A stretch of 6,526 bases of DNA. It comes from DAIPHL01 sp036771375 (GTDB taxonomy: Bacteria > Synergistota > Synergistia > Synergistales > Synergistaceae). Shown here one piece after another: positions 1-5,564 of this stretch (its first letter is position 1; the number at the start of each line of letters is the position of its first letter). The notes beneath the pieces were generated by a model. The model saw only the letters and a program-made list of their open reading frames with translations, searched no databases and was not told where the DNA came from. A program made the position numbers and the translations under genes. The stretch is taken from contig DAIPHL010000126.1 in the NCBI GenBank assembly GCA_036771375.1, positions 1 to 6,526 on the forward strand, in the 5' to 3' direction.

Positions 1-532
1 GGTCGGCGGCCACGGATTTCTCCGTGTCTTCCTTTTCTTTTTTCAGGGTGATGAGCTGCTTGTAAAGGGCCTGTTTCTCCTTTTCCAAAAGCTCCGCCTG
101 CTTCCCGACCGTTTGGAGCTTGTCTCGCGCGTCCGTCAGGGAGGAGGATGTCTCCAGGAGCTCTTTTTTCGCGGCCTCCAGATCCTGCTGCGCGGAGAAG
201 GCCTGGAACTCGGTGCTTTCGAGCCGTTCCTTCTCGAGGCGCAGGGACTCGTTGAGATTCGCCACCTGCCGGCCGAGCATCTTGGCGGCGAAGAAAGCGC
301 CTCGCACCGACTCGGACGTCCCGGCTGCGACGCCGAGGGTCAGGACCGCTACGCCGATTCCGGTACACAGAGTGATGACCGTCGACGTGTATTTGGGACG
401 CAGGCCAAATAAGGAGATTCTTCTCTTACCGATCTTCATGCCGAGGTAGTCGCCCATATATGATACGACGGCGCTGACTGTGATGATGATCAATATCAAC
501 TGCCAGTTGAATTCCGATAAGCGAAAAGACAT
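1..532 (-). CDS. DUF3084-type membrane-anchored coiled-coil protein, N-terminal part (truncated by window edge)
   Basis: I translated the minus strand from the ATG at 532-530; it stays open for 177 codons to the window edge, so the C-terminus is missing. A GGAGG ribosome binding site lies just upstream (plus-strand ccctcc, 537-542). Residues about 8-26 are a hydrophobic membrane segment, followed by a conserved-looking basic stretch around residues 27-48 (YLGMKIGKRR, then LFGLRPK). A second hydrophobic segment spans about 51-71. From about residue 83 onward the protein is rich in Glu, Lys, Leu and Gln with a long coiled-coil look. This layout, and the GKRRISLFGLRPK motif, match the DUF3084 family as I remember it; its molecular function is not established. 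The gene is divergent from the pdu operon and shows no functional link to it, so it probably marks the edge of the locus. Family assignment is fairly sure, function unknown. Confidence 0.75.
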   Translation of the reverse strand, partial: MSFRLSEFNWQLILIIITVSAVVSYMGDYLGMKIGKRRISLFGLRPKYTSTVITLCTGIGVAVLTLGVAAGTSESVRGAFFAAKMLGRQVANLNESLRLEKERLESTEFQAFSAQQDLEAAKKELLETSSSLTDARDKLQTVGKQAELLEKEKQALYKQLITLKKEKEDTEKSVAAD

Positions 533-751
533 GTCGCCCCCTCCGTTCTATGAAGAGAGTAACATTACTTTACGGGTTTGTCTCCGGCATTGCACGTGTT
601 TTTATGATCCTCGGCGAATGGCGGATGATATGGAAAATTTTGTCGTGTAAATTTTGGAAAAATCTGCTCTTTCTGCAAAGTGTGCAATTTTTGTATTCTC
701 TTGTCCAGCTTGATATGTGTTATTGAAAACATGATCGATACCGTTTTTTTA
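533..751. other. AT-rich divergent intergenic region, no gene seen
   Basis: This spacer between the divergent DUF3084-type gene and the riboswitch promoter is clearly richer in A and T than the flanking genes. It must hold the promoter of the minus-strand gene, but I could not find a convincing -35/-10 pair for it. Reading frames crossing it have no ribosome binding site and no recognisable product. A short inverted repeat (AGTAA, CA, TTACT) lies near 558-569 in the 5' leader of the minus-strand gene; its significance is unknown. Confidence 0.5.
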
Positions 752-760
752 TGCTATACT
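752..760 (+). promoter_or_regulatory. Likely extended -10 promoter for the riboswitch-pdu transcript
   Basis: The sequence TGCTATACT is an extended -10 element (TGn followed by TATACT, 755-760). No good -35 box lies 16-18 bases upstream; a TTGAAA at 723-728 is too far away (26 bases). Transcription would begin near 766-768, about ten bases before the first strand of the aptamer closing stem, which is where a riboswitch leader would be expected to start. The weak -35 could mean an activator is needed. This is a prediction from the motif and its position only. Confidence 0.5.
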
Positions 761-777
761 GCAAAAAATATAAAAAA

Positions 778-925
778 TGCATCGGAGAAAGAGGGAAGCC
801 GGTGTGAGGCCGGCGCGGACCCGCCACTGTATGTCTGACGAACTCGTGGAAGAACCACTGGAGCCGAGTGCTTCCGGGAAGGAGCGAGGAAGGAAGAGGG
901 CAAGCCAGGAGACCGAGCCGATGCA
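778..925 (+). promoter_or_regulatory. Cobalamin riboswitch aptamer
   Basis: The element is closed by an 8-bp perfect stem, TGCATCGG (778-785) with CCGATGCA (918-925). Inside it are the hallmarks of the cobalamin aptamer in order. First is GGGAAGCCGG (793-802), paired as GCCGG/CCGGC (798-802 with 810-814) around loop TGTGAGG. Next is GCGGACCCGC (815-824), then GCCACTGTA (823-831), a peripheral arm (ACTCG 842-846 with CGAGT 865-869, enclosing GTGG 846-849 with CCAC 855-858), and the B12 box AAGCCAGGAGACC (902-914). The roughly 70-base peripheral part between CACTGT and the B12 box fits the larger, adenosylcobalamin-type class better than the compact class. It sits on the same strand as, and directly before, the pdu genes. 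Family identity is very secure; ligand preference and regulatory direction are not decided by sequence alone. Confidence 0.95.
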
Positions 926-969
926 ATGAGAAGACGCCCTTCGAGGAAATGAGGTCGTCTGTGATTGGC
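917..969 (+). promoter_or_regulatory. Candidate antiterminator / P13-like hairpin of the cobalamin riboswitch
   Basis: Between aptamer and terminator, AGACGcCCT (932-940) pairs with AGGtCGTCT (952-960), giving five plus three base pairs around one C/T mismatch and an 11-base loop. It uses 954-960, which is also the base of the terminator 5' arm, so the two cannot coexist. The pairing can be extended outward: GCCGAT (917-922) can pair with ATTGGC (964-969). GCCGAT is itself largely the 3' strand of the aptamer closing stem, so this extended form competes with the ligand-stabilised aptamer. The pairings are visible in the sequence; their use in the cell is inferred. Confidence 0.6.
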
Positions 970-996
970 GAAAAGCCGATCATAGACGACTTTTTT
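954..996 (+). terminator. Intrinsic terminator of the riboswitch expression platform
   Basis: GTCGTCTGTGATTGGC (954-969) pairs with GCCGATCATAGACGAC (975-990) along 16 bp including two G-U pairs, around a GAAAA loop. TTTTTT (991-996) follows immediately, the form of a strong rho-independent terminator. It lies 29 bases after the aptamer and 44 bases before the GTG proposed for the first gene. It overlaps the antiterminator at 954-969, as expected of a transcriptional riboswitch switch point. Confidence 0.9.
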
Positions 997-1040
997 ATTT
1001 CTTTCATCCGTTGTTTTTATTCGAAAGCCCGCTGACGGGA

Positions 1041-1430
1041 GTGATCGAACTGGAAAAAGACCCAAGACCCCGGAACCAGATTGTCGGGGAAGAAGAGGAA
1101 AAGTTTCGTGGAACGTTGGAGTACGTGCCGGGTAAGCAGGTCACGCTCGCTCATGTCATACGCAATCCGCGAAAATCCCTGTGCTCATCCCTCGGTGTCA
1201 GCGGGCCGGGGGCGATCGGTCTCATGACGATTACGCCGGGGGAAGCCGCCATCATTGCGGCCGATGTCGCCTCGAAAGCCGCAAATGTCAACGTCGAGTT
1301 TGTGGACCGGTTCACCGGGTGTCTTCTCTTCACCGGAGAGATCTCCGCTGTCGAGACCGCGCTCTCCGGCGCGGTTCAGGTTCTCCATGACATCCTCGGT
1401 TTTTTCCCGGCCGATATCACGTATTCATGA
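1041..1430 (+). CDS. pduU: PduU-like microcompartment shell protein (circularly permuted BMC domain)
   Basis: This is a shell protein of the PduU/EutS family, small hexamers with a permuted BMC fold in which an N-terminal segment forms a beta-barrel cap over the central pore. Counting from the GTG at 1041 (129 residues), residues 27-38 read EYVPGKQVTLAH, the family signature. It is followed by the ITPGEAAIIAAD stretch (64-75) and FVDRFTG (87-93), and the C-terminus resembles that of PduU. The start is unclear: TTG at 1011 has no ribosome binding site, GTG at 1041 directly abuts GACGGGA, and CTG at 1050 is best spaced from GGGAG but is a rare start. Any of these leaves an acidic N-terminal extension (including four consecutive Glu) that Salmonella PduU lacks. 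It is the first gene after the riboswitch and overlaps pduV by four bases (ATGA), so the two are probably translationally coupled. Confidence 0.85.
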   Translation: MIELEKDPRPRNQIVGEEEEKFRGTLEYVPGKQVTLAHVIRNPRKSLCSSLGVSGPGAIGLMTITPGEAAIIAADVASKAANVNVEFVDRFTGCLLFTGEISAVETALSGAVQVLHDILGFFPADITYS

Positions 1431-1885
1431 CGGCCGCTCCGACGCGCGTGATGGTGATCGGTCGCAGTCGAGCCGGAAAGAGCACCCTTCTCAAGGCACT
1501 GGGGCTGCTTCGCGGGGAGGTACGAAAGACGCAGGCCGCTTCTTTTGGGGAAAATTGCATCGACACGCCGGGGGAATTTCTGGAGCAGCCTTTTTTTCGG
1601 AAGGTCTTGAACTCGCTGTCGTGCAAAGCCGATTTGGTTCTGATGGTGGCGGCTCCGTTTCAACCGAACGCGTTTCCTCCGCGCATGGCCCAGAGCCTTG
1701 GGCGTCCCGCTCTCGGGGTGGTGACGCAGATCGACGTGGGGTCCTCGGAGGAGATCGAGAGAGTGAAGCGAATGTTGTTTATTGCAGGAGCGTCGGAGGT
1801 GCTGGAGGTCTCCGCGCTTACCGGCGAAGGCGTGGACATTTTGAAAGAGCGCGTCAACGCGGATTTGAAGGGGGTGTGTGAATGA
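1427..1885 (+). CDS. pduV: PduV/EutP-like small P-loop GTPase-family protein
   Basis: This 152-residue protein has the usual length and motifs of the PduV/EutP family: a Walker A loop GRSRAGKST at residues 12-20, a G3-like DTPGE at 46-50, a G4-like TQID at 100-103 and a G5-like SALTGEG at 129-135. The KTQA following the P-loop (34-37) is also typical of the family. Family members are associated with microcompartments; PduV has been linked to the outer face of the shell, perhaps via PduU, and its exact job is not settled. The TQID motif replaces the lysine of the canonical NKxD/TKxD nucleotide-specificity motif, so the nucleotide used is uncertain. The ATG lies inside the pduU stop region (ATGA overlap), and its placement next to pduU fits the proposed partnership. 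Confidence 0.88.
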   Translation: MTAAPTRVMVIGRSRAGKSTLLKALGLLRGEVRKTQAASFGENCIDTPGEFLEQPFFRKVLNSLSCKADLVLMVAAPFQPNAFPPRMAQSLGRPALGVVTQIDVGSSEEIERVKRMLFIAGASEVLEVSALTGEGVDILKERVNADLKGVCE

Positions 1886-1977
1886 ACTGAAGAGGCCTCG
1901 CGTCTATTTTCCCGTCGGTTGAGAGGGTGTGGATTTGTCACTTTCCTCGATCCGTTCGGAGAACGAGTGCGTAACGG

Positions 1978-1994
1978 TGCGGCGTCATGCCGCA
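1978..1994 (+). other. Small hairpin just upstream of the pduA/J ribosome binding site
   Basis: TGCGGC (1978-1983) pairs with GCCGCA (1989-1994) around loop GTCAT, in the 130-base spacer between pduV and the shell gene. It ends seven bases before the AAGGAGG ribosome binding site (2002-2008). No T-run follows, so it is not a classical terminator. It could protect a processed mRNA end or adjust translation of the abundant shell protein, but such a short stem may also be chance. Confidence 0.35.
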
Positions 1995-2015
1995 AAAATT
2001 CAAGGAGGTGCGGTA

Positions 2016-2294
2016 ATGAACGGAGAAGCTCTTGGTATGATCGAAAGTCGCGGTTTGGTTGGGGCGATCGAGGCAGCCGACGCGATGGTGAAGGCGGCCA
2101 ACGTTCGTCTTATCGGGTATGAAAAGATCGGTTCCGCATATGTGACGGTGATGGTTCGTGGTGATGTCGGAGCGGTCAAGGCCGCCGTCGATGCCGGTGC
2201 TGCTGCGGCCAAGCGCGTTGGCGAGGTGGTCTCGGTACACGTCATCCCCAGGCCCCATGCCGACACAGAAAAACTTCTTCCCAAGACCGAATAG
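2016..2294 (+). CDS. pduA: PduA/PduJ-type hexameric microcompartment shell protein
   Basis: This 92-residue single-domain BMC protein is the usual length for the family. It reads almost like a mosaic of Salmonella PduA and PduJ: GLVGAIEAADAMVK (13-26), GYEKIGS (34-40), VRGDVGAVKAAVDAG (47-61) and HVIPRPH (75-81). Such hexamers tile the facets of the shell, and their central pore passes small substrates. Lys26 and Arg79, used for hexamer-hexamer contacts in PduA, are present, as is the pore Ser40. The residue after it is Ala41 where PduA and PduJ have Gly. The ATG at 2016 is chosen because AAGGAGG (2002-2008) is seven bases upstream and the family begins there; the longer upstream frame has no such signal. 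PduA and PduJ cannot be told apart from sequence; the symbol follows its position before pduB. Confidence 0.95.
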   Translation: MNGEALGMIESRGLVGAIEAADAMVKAANVRLIGYEKIGSAYVTVMVRGDVGAVKAAVDAGAAAAKRVGEVVSVHVIPRPHADTEKLLPKTE

Positions 2295-2356
2295 TCCCTC
2301 TTCCCGGTCGAGATTGCGGCGAAGTGGAAAACGTGTCCGAGTAAGGAGGCGTAGCA

Positions 2357-3157
2357 ATGGATAAAGAGATCATGAACCAGGTAATGGACGAGGTAATGAA
2401 AAGAATCGGCGCCGAGGCGGCCCGCCCGGCCCCTGTCGAGGCGCCGTCGTCGAACGCAGCCGCGTTTGGCTCCATCGGAGTGACCGAGTTCGTCGGAACG
2501 GCGATGGGGCACACCATTGGAATGGTCATCGCGAACGTGGATCCGATTTTGCACAGTGCAATGGGTCTGGACCCCAAGTATCGTTCGATCGGCATCATAT
2601 CCGACCGCATCGGGGCGGGGCCTCAGATCATGGCGGTCGACGAAGCGGTGAAGGCGACCAACACGGAGCTCCTTTCGGCGGAGCTGCCGCGTGACACCGA
2701 GGGAGGAGCCGGTCACGGCTGCCTGATCCTGCTCGGTGCCGAGGACGTCTCCGATGCGAGACGTGCGGTGGAAGTCGCGTTGTCGAACGTAGAGACCTAT
2801 TTCGGCGACGTCTGGGGCAACGAGGTCGGCTATCTGGAGCTCCAGTACACGGCCCGCGCCAGTTACGCCGTGAACAAGGTTCTGGGCGGTCCGCTCGGAA
2901 AGGCCTACGGACTCGTCCTCGGGGCTCCCGCCGGCATCGGCGTCGTGATCTGTGACACTGCGGTCAAGGCGGCGGAGGTGGAGGTCCTCTCTTACGCCTC
3001 CCCGTCCAAGACGGCCAATACCAACGAGGCGTTCATCTCGATCACCGGAGATTCCGGCGCGGTTCGCCAGGCAATTCGCGCCGCCCGCGAGGTCGGAGTG
3101 AAACTCCTCGCGACGCTGGGATCGGAGCCGAAATCCAGCTCCACTCCCTATATCTAA
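2357..3157 (+). CDS. pduB: PduB trimeric tandem-BMC shell protein
   Basis: PduB is a pseudohexameric trimer with two BMC domains per chain, a major shell component that also ties the shell to the enzyme core. The 266 residues align through their whole length with Salmonella PduB from memory. Examples are TEFVGTA (43-49), DEAVKATNTE (95-104), ELPRDTEGGAGHG (109-121), QYTARASY (163-170), SGDSGAVRQA-like ITGDSGAVRQA (229-239) and a GSEPK ending with PYI. Residues 1-18 form an amphipathic helix followed by an Ala/Pro linker (about 19-38), matching the N-terminal extension known to attach shell to core. Start ATG has AAGGAGG seven bases upstream (2343-2349). In Salmonella a shorter PduB' begins at an internal Met just before the TEFVG block; no ATG exists there in this gene (next Met is residue 48-50 region, inside the fold). 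Confidence 0.96.
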   Translation: MDKEIMNQVMDEVMKRIGAEAARPAPVEAPSSNAAAFGSIGVTEFVGTAMGHTIGMVIANVDPILHSAMGLDPKYRSIGIISDRIGAGPQIMAVDEAVKATNTELLSAELPRDTEGGAGHGCLILLGAEDVSDARRAVEVALSNVETYFGDVWGNEVGYLELQYTARASYAVNKVLGGPLGKAYGLVLGAPAGIGVVICDTAVKAAEVEVLSYASPSKTANTNEAFISITGDSGAVRQAIRAAREVGVKLLATLGSEPKSSSTPYI

Positions 3158-3173
3158 AGCGTTCTCCGAATCG

Positions 3174-3191
3174 AGGAGGTGATGTGACTTG
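3174..3191 (+). promoter_or_regulatory. Ribosome binding site and TTG start of pduC, with an intervening ATG-TGA
   Basis: AGGAGG (3174-3179) is nine bases before TTG at 3189, the start that gives the family N-terminus (RSKRFE at residues 6-11). Between them is ATG immediately followed by TGA (3182-3187), in another frame and only two bases from the AGGAGG. The site therefore decides an unusual TTG start. Whether the minimal start-stop affects initiation is unknown. Confidence 0.7.
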
Positions 3192-4862
3192 GCGTTGAAA
3201 AAAAGAAGCAAGCGGTTTGAGACGCTGAACGATCGACCCGTTCACAAGGATGGATTTACGGGGGAGTGGATCGACGTCGGACTGATCGCCATGGGAAGTC
3301 CCGCCGATCCGGTGCCTTCGATCAAGATAGAGGACGGTAAGATCGTCGAGATGGATGGTGTCAAGCGCGCTGATTTCAACATGAACGAGCAATTCGTCGC
3401 CGATTACGCCATCAACATCGAGATGGCGCCGAAAGCGATGGCCATGAGCGAGCGGGAGATCGCGCACATGCTCGTCGATGTGAACATTTCCCGGACGAAG
3501 TGCACGGAGGTCATACAGGGACTCACTCCGGCGAAGATCGCCCGGGTGATGGATTGTCTGAACATCGCCGAGATCATCATGGCGATGCAGAAGATGCGGA
3601 CGCGCCGGATGCCGGGTACCCAGGCACATATCACGAGCGCCAAGGATCACCCGGTTCTGCTGGTGGCGGATGCGGCCGAGGGCGCGCTGCGCGGGTTTAT
3701 CGAAATGGAGACGACCGTTGCGGTGGTTCGCTACGCTCCGCTCAACGCGCTTTCCCTGCTCGTCGGCGCGCAGGTCGGTCGTCCCGGCACCTTGACGCAG
3801 TGTGCACTGGAGGAGGCGTTCGAACTCCAGATCGGAATGAGAGGACTCACGGCCTATGCCGAGACCATCTCGGTCTACGGAACGGAGAGCGTCTTCGTCG
3901 ACGGCGACGACACTCCATGGTCGAAGGCCTTCCTCGCCTCCTGCTATGCTTCGCGTGGGCTGAAGATGCGCTTTACGTCCGGTACGGGCAGTGAGGTACA
4001 GATGGGCGCGGCGGAGGGCAAATCCATGCTTTACCTGGAGGCCCTCTGTATCATGGTCACGAAGGGGGCCGGAGTGCAGGGGTTGCAGAACGGATCGATC
4101 TCCTGCATCGGCGTTCCCGGAGCGGTTCCCTCCGGTCTTCGCGCGATCGCGGCCGAGAACCTGATCACGATGTCGCTCGACCTCGAGGTCGCCTCCGGAA
4201 ACGACCAGACCTTCTCCCATTCCGATCTGCGCCGTACGGCGCGCACGATGCCTCAGTTCTTCGCGGGGACCGACTTCATCTTCTCCGGTTACTCCGGCGT
4301 TCCGAACTACGACAATATGTTCGCGGGCTCCAATTGGGACATCGAGGATCAGGACGACTACCTCGCCTTGCAGCGCGACTTCAAGGTCGACGGCGGAAAT
4401 CGTCCGGTCACCGAGGAGGAGGTCGTCGAAATGCGCAACAAAGCCGCTCGTGCCCTCCAGGCTGTCTATGAGGAGTTCGGATTTCCGCCGATTACGGACG
4501 AAGAGGTCGAGATGGCGACGTATGCCAACGGCAGCAAGGACATCACGGATCGCAACGTTCCCGAAGATCTGAAGGCGGCCGAGCGTCTCATGAAAGACGG
4601 CATCAACGGTATGGACGTCGCCAAGGCTTTGGCAAAACGCGGATTCAACGATATTGCCGACAAGATTCTGATGATGCTGAAGCAGCGTATCTCCGGCGAT
4701 TATCTGCAGACGTCCGCCTGGGTCGATCGCGATGGCCATGTGTGGAGTGCCGTCAACGATCCCAATACCTACGCCGGTCCGATGACGGGATATCAGCTTT
4801 CGCCGGAGCGCTGGGAGGAGATCAAGAACATCCCGTGGGCCGTCCGTCCCGAAGATATTTAG
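3189..4862 (+). CDS. pduC: Adenosylcobalamin-dependent diol dehydratase, large (alpha) subunit PduC
   Basis: PduC is the catalytic TIM-barrel subunit that dehydrates 1,2-propanediol to propionaldehyde, and in many members glycerol to 3-hydroxypropionaldehyde, by a radical mechanism. The 557 residues follow Salmonella/Klebsiella PduC (554) with a constant offset of +4 through the regions I checked. Known active-site residues are all present: Gln145 and His147 (TQAH), Glu174 (METT), Glu225 (YAET), Gln300 (GLQNG), Asp339 (GNDQT) and Ser366 (FSGYS). Ser305 and Gln340, positions reported to tune substrate range, are also kept. TTG at 3189 is the start because of the upstream AGGAGG and the family N-terminus. 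It lies 31 bases after pduB and 19 before pduD, so it is in the same operon. Diol versus glycerol preference cannot be settled from sequence. The enzyme would be active and packed inside the microcompartment. Confidence 0.98.
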   Translation: MALKKRSKRFETLNDRPVHKDGFTGEWIDVGLIAMGSPADPVPSIKIEDGKIVEMDGVKRADFNMNEQFVADYAINIEMAPKAMAMSEREIAHMLVDVNISRTKCTEVIQGLTPAKIARVMDCLNIAEIIMAMQKMRTRRMPGTQAHITSAKDHPVLLVADAAEGALRGFIEMETTVAVVRYAPLNALSLLVGAQVGRPGTLTQCALEEAFELQIGMRGLTAYAETISVYGTESVFVDGDDTPWSKAFLASCYASRGLKMRFTSGTGSEVQMGAAEGKSMLYLEALCIMVTKGAGVQGLQNGSISCIGVPGAVPSGLRAIAAENLITMSLDLEVASGNDQTFSHSDLRRTARTMPQFFAGTDFIFSGYSGVPNYDNMFAGSNWDIEDQDDYLALQRDFKVDGGNRPVTEEEVVEMRNKAARALQAVYEEFGFPPITDEEVEMATYANGSKDITDRNVPEDLKAAERLMKDGINGMDVAKALAKRGFNDIADKILMMLKQRISGDYLQTSAWVDRDGHVWSAVNDPNTYAGPMTGYQLSPERWEEIKNIPWAVRPEDI

Positions 4863-4881
4863 GAGTGGGGAGGGAAACGGA

Positions 4882-5550
4882 ATGCAGATAAACGAAGAAC
4901 TGATTCGCAGAGTCATCGAGGAGGTCCTCGGCGAAGTGATGGGTTCCGGTAAAACGGATGCCTCCGCGCCGGTCCAGGTCGAATCCTCCAATCAGGGGAC
5001 GAAGATCCGCTTTGTCCCGGTGGGTAAGGCGGAGCGGGGGACGGATCCGCGTGAAGTCGTGGTCGCGTTGCCACCCGCGTTCGGGGAGGAGTTCCACGAT
5101 ACGATCATCCATGTGCCGCATGCCGAAGTGCTACGCCAGGTTGTGGCGGGCATCGAGGAGGAAGGTTGCCATGTTCGTTTCGTCAAGGCGTATCACACGG
5201 CGGACGTCGCCTTTATCGCACATGTCGGGGCGAAACTTTCGGGTTCGGGGATAGGGATCGGTATCCTGTCACGCGGCACGGCGGTCATACACCAGCGTGA
5301 GCTTGCGCCTCTTGCGAACCTGGAGCTTTTTCCGCAAAGCCCCTTGCTCGATGCGCAGGTCTTCCGTCAGATAGGGAGAAACGCCGCGAAGTACGCCAAG
5401 GGAGAGAACCCGGTTCCGGTACCGACCCGTAACGATCCCATGGCGCGTCCGCGCTATCAAGGCATCGCCGCGCTGCTTCACAATAAAGAAGCCCGCTATA
5501 TTGAGCGTTCCAAAGCTCCGACCGAGTTCAAGGTCGAATTTGCCGGCTAG
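4882..5550 (+). CDS. pduD: Diol dehydratase medium (beta) subunit PduD with encapsulation peptide
   Basis: PduD is the medium subunit of the dehydratase and, with PduC, makes the cobalamin-binding site. It has 222 residues against 224 in Salmonella. Residues 3-20 (INEELIRRVIEEVLGEVM) form an amphipathic helix closely like the known PduD targeting peptide that brings the dehydratase into the shell. A polar linker runs to about residue 45. The core then matches the family: VVAGIEEEG, DVAFIAHVG, LSGSGIGIGI, GTAVIHQ, NLELFPQSPLL, RQIGRNAAKYAKGE and MARPRYQ. GGAGG (4869-4873) is eight bases before the ATG. It is followed by pduE after 14 bases, supporting joint translation of the complex. No missing or broken parts are seen. 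Confidence 0.97.
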   Translation: MQINEELIRRVIEEVLGEVMGSGKTDASAPVQVESSNQGTKIRFVPVGKAERGTDPREVVVALPPAFGEEFHDTIIHVPHAEVLRQVVAGIEEEGCHVRFVKAYHTADVAFIAHVGAKLSGSGIGIGILSRGTAVIHQRELAPLANLELFPQSPLLDAQVFRQIGRNAAKYAKGENPVPVPTRNDPMARPRYQGIAALLHNKEARYIERSKAPTEFKVEFAG

Positions 5551-5564
5551 GAAGGAGAGACGAC

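Noticed and set aside
625..651. Possible minus-strand promoter for the DUF3084-type gene: TTTACA (651-646) and TATCAT (630-625)
   Set aside because: Spacing is only 15 bases and both boxes are imperfect; not strong enough to list as a feature.
590..690. ATTGCAC repeated in inverted orientation (about 589-595 and 683-689), possible operator
   Set aside because: The copies are about 90 bases apart and seven bases long; chance is a sufficient explanation without more copies.
720..1065. Two minus-strand frames of 95 and 103 codons over the riboswitch
   Set aside because: They lie on a structured leader whose conserved bases are explained by the aptamer and terminator; no ribosome binding site or family is seen.
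1255..1881. A 208-codon plus-strand frame across pduU and pduV
   Set aside because: Rich in Arg, Ser and Gly with no family resemblance, while the overlapping frames encode clear PduU and PduV motifs.
1929..2015. An N-terminal extension of the shell protein from TTG 1929
   Set aside because: The family starts at the ATG at 2016, which has AAGGAGG at ideal spacing; the extra 29 residues resemble no BMC protein.
2000..3211. A 403-codon open frame on the minus strand across pduA and pduB
   Set aside because: Same reasoning: it shadows two certain shell genes and has unlikely composition.
3042..4991. A 649-codon open frame on the minus strand across pduC
   Set aside because: It is fully antisense to a textbook pduC, has Arg/His/Asp-rich low-information sequence, no ribosome binding site or recognisable domain, and is the expected mirror of GC-biased third codon positions.
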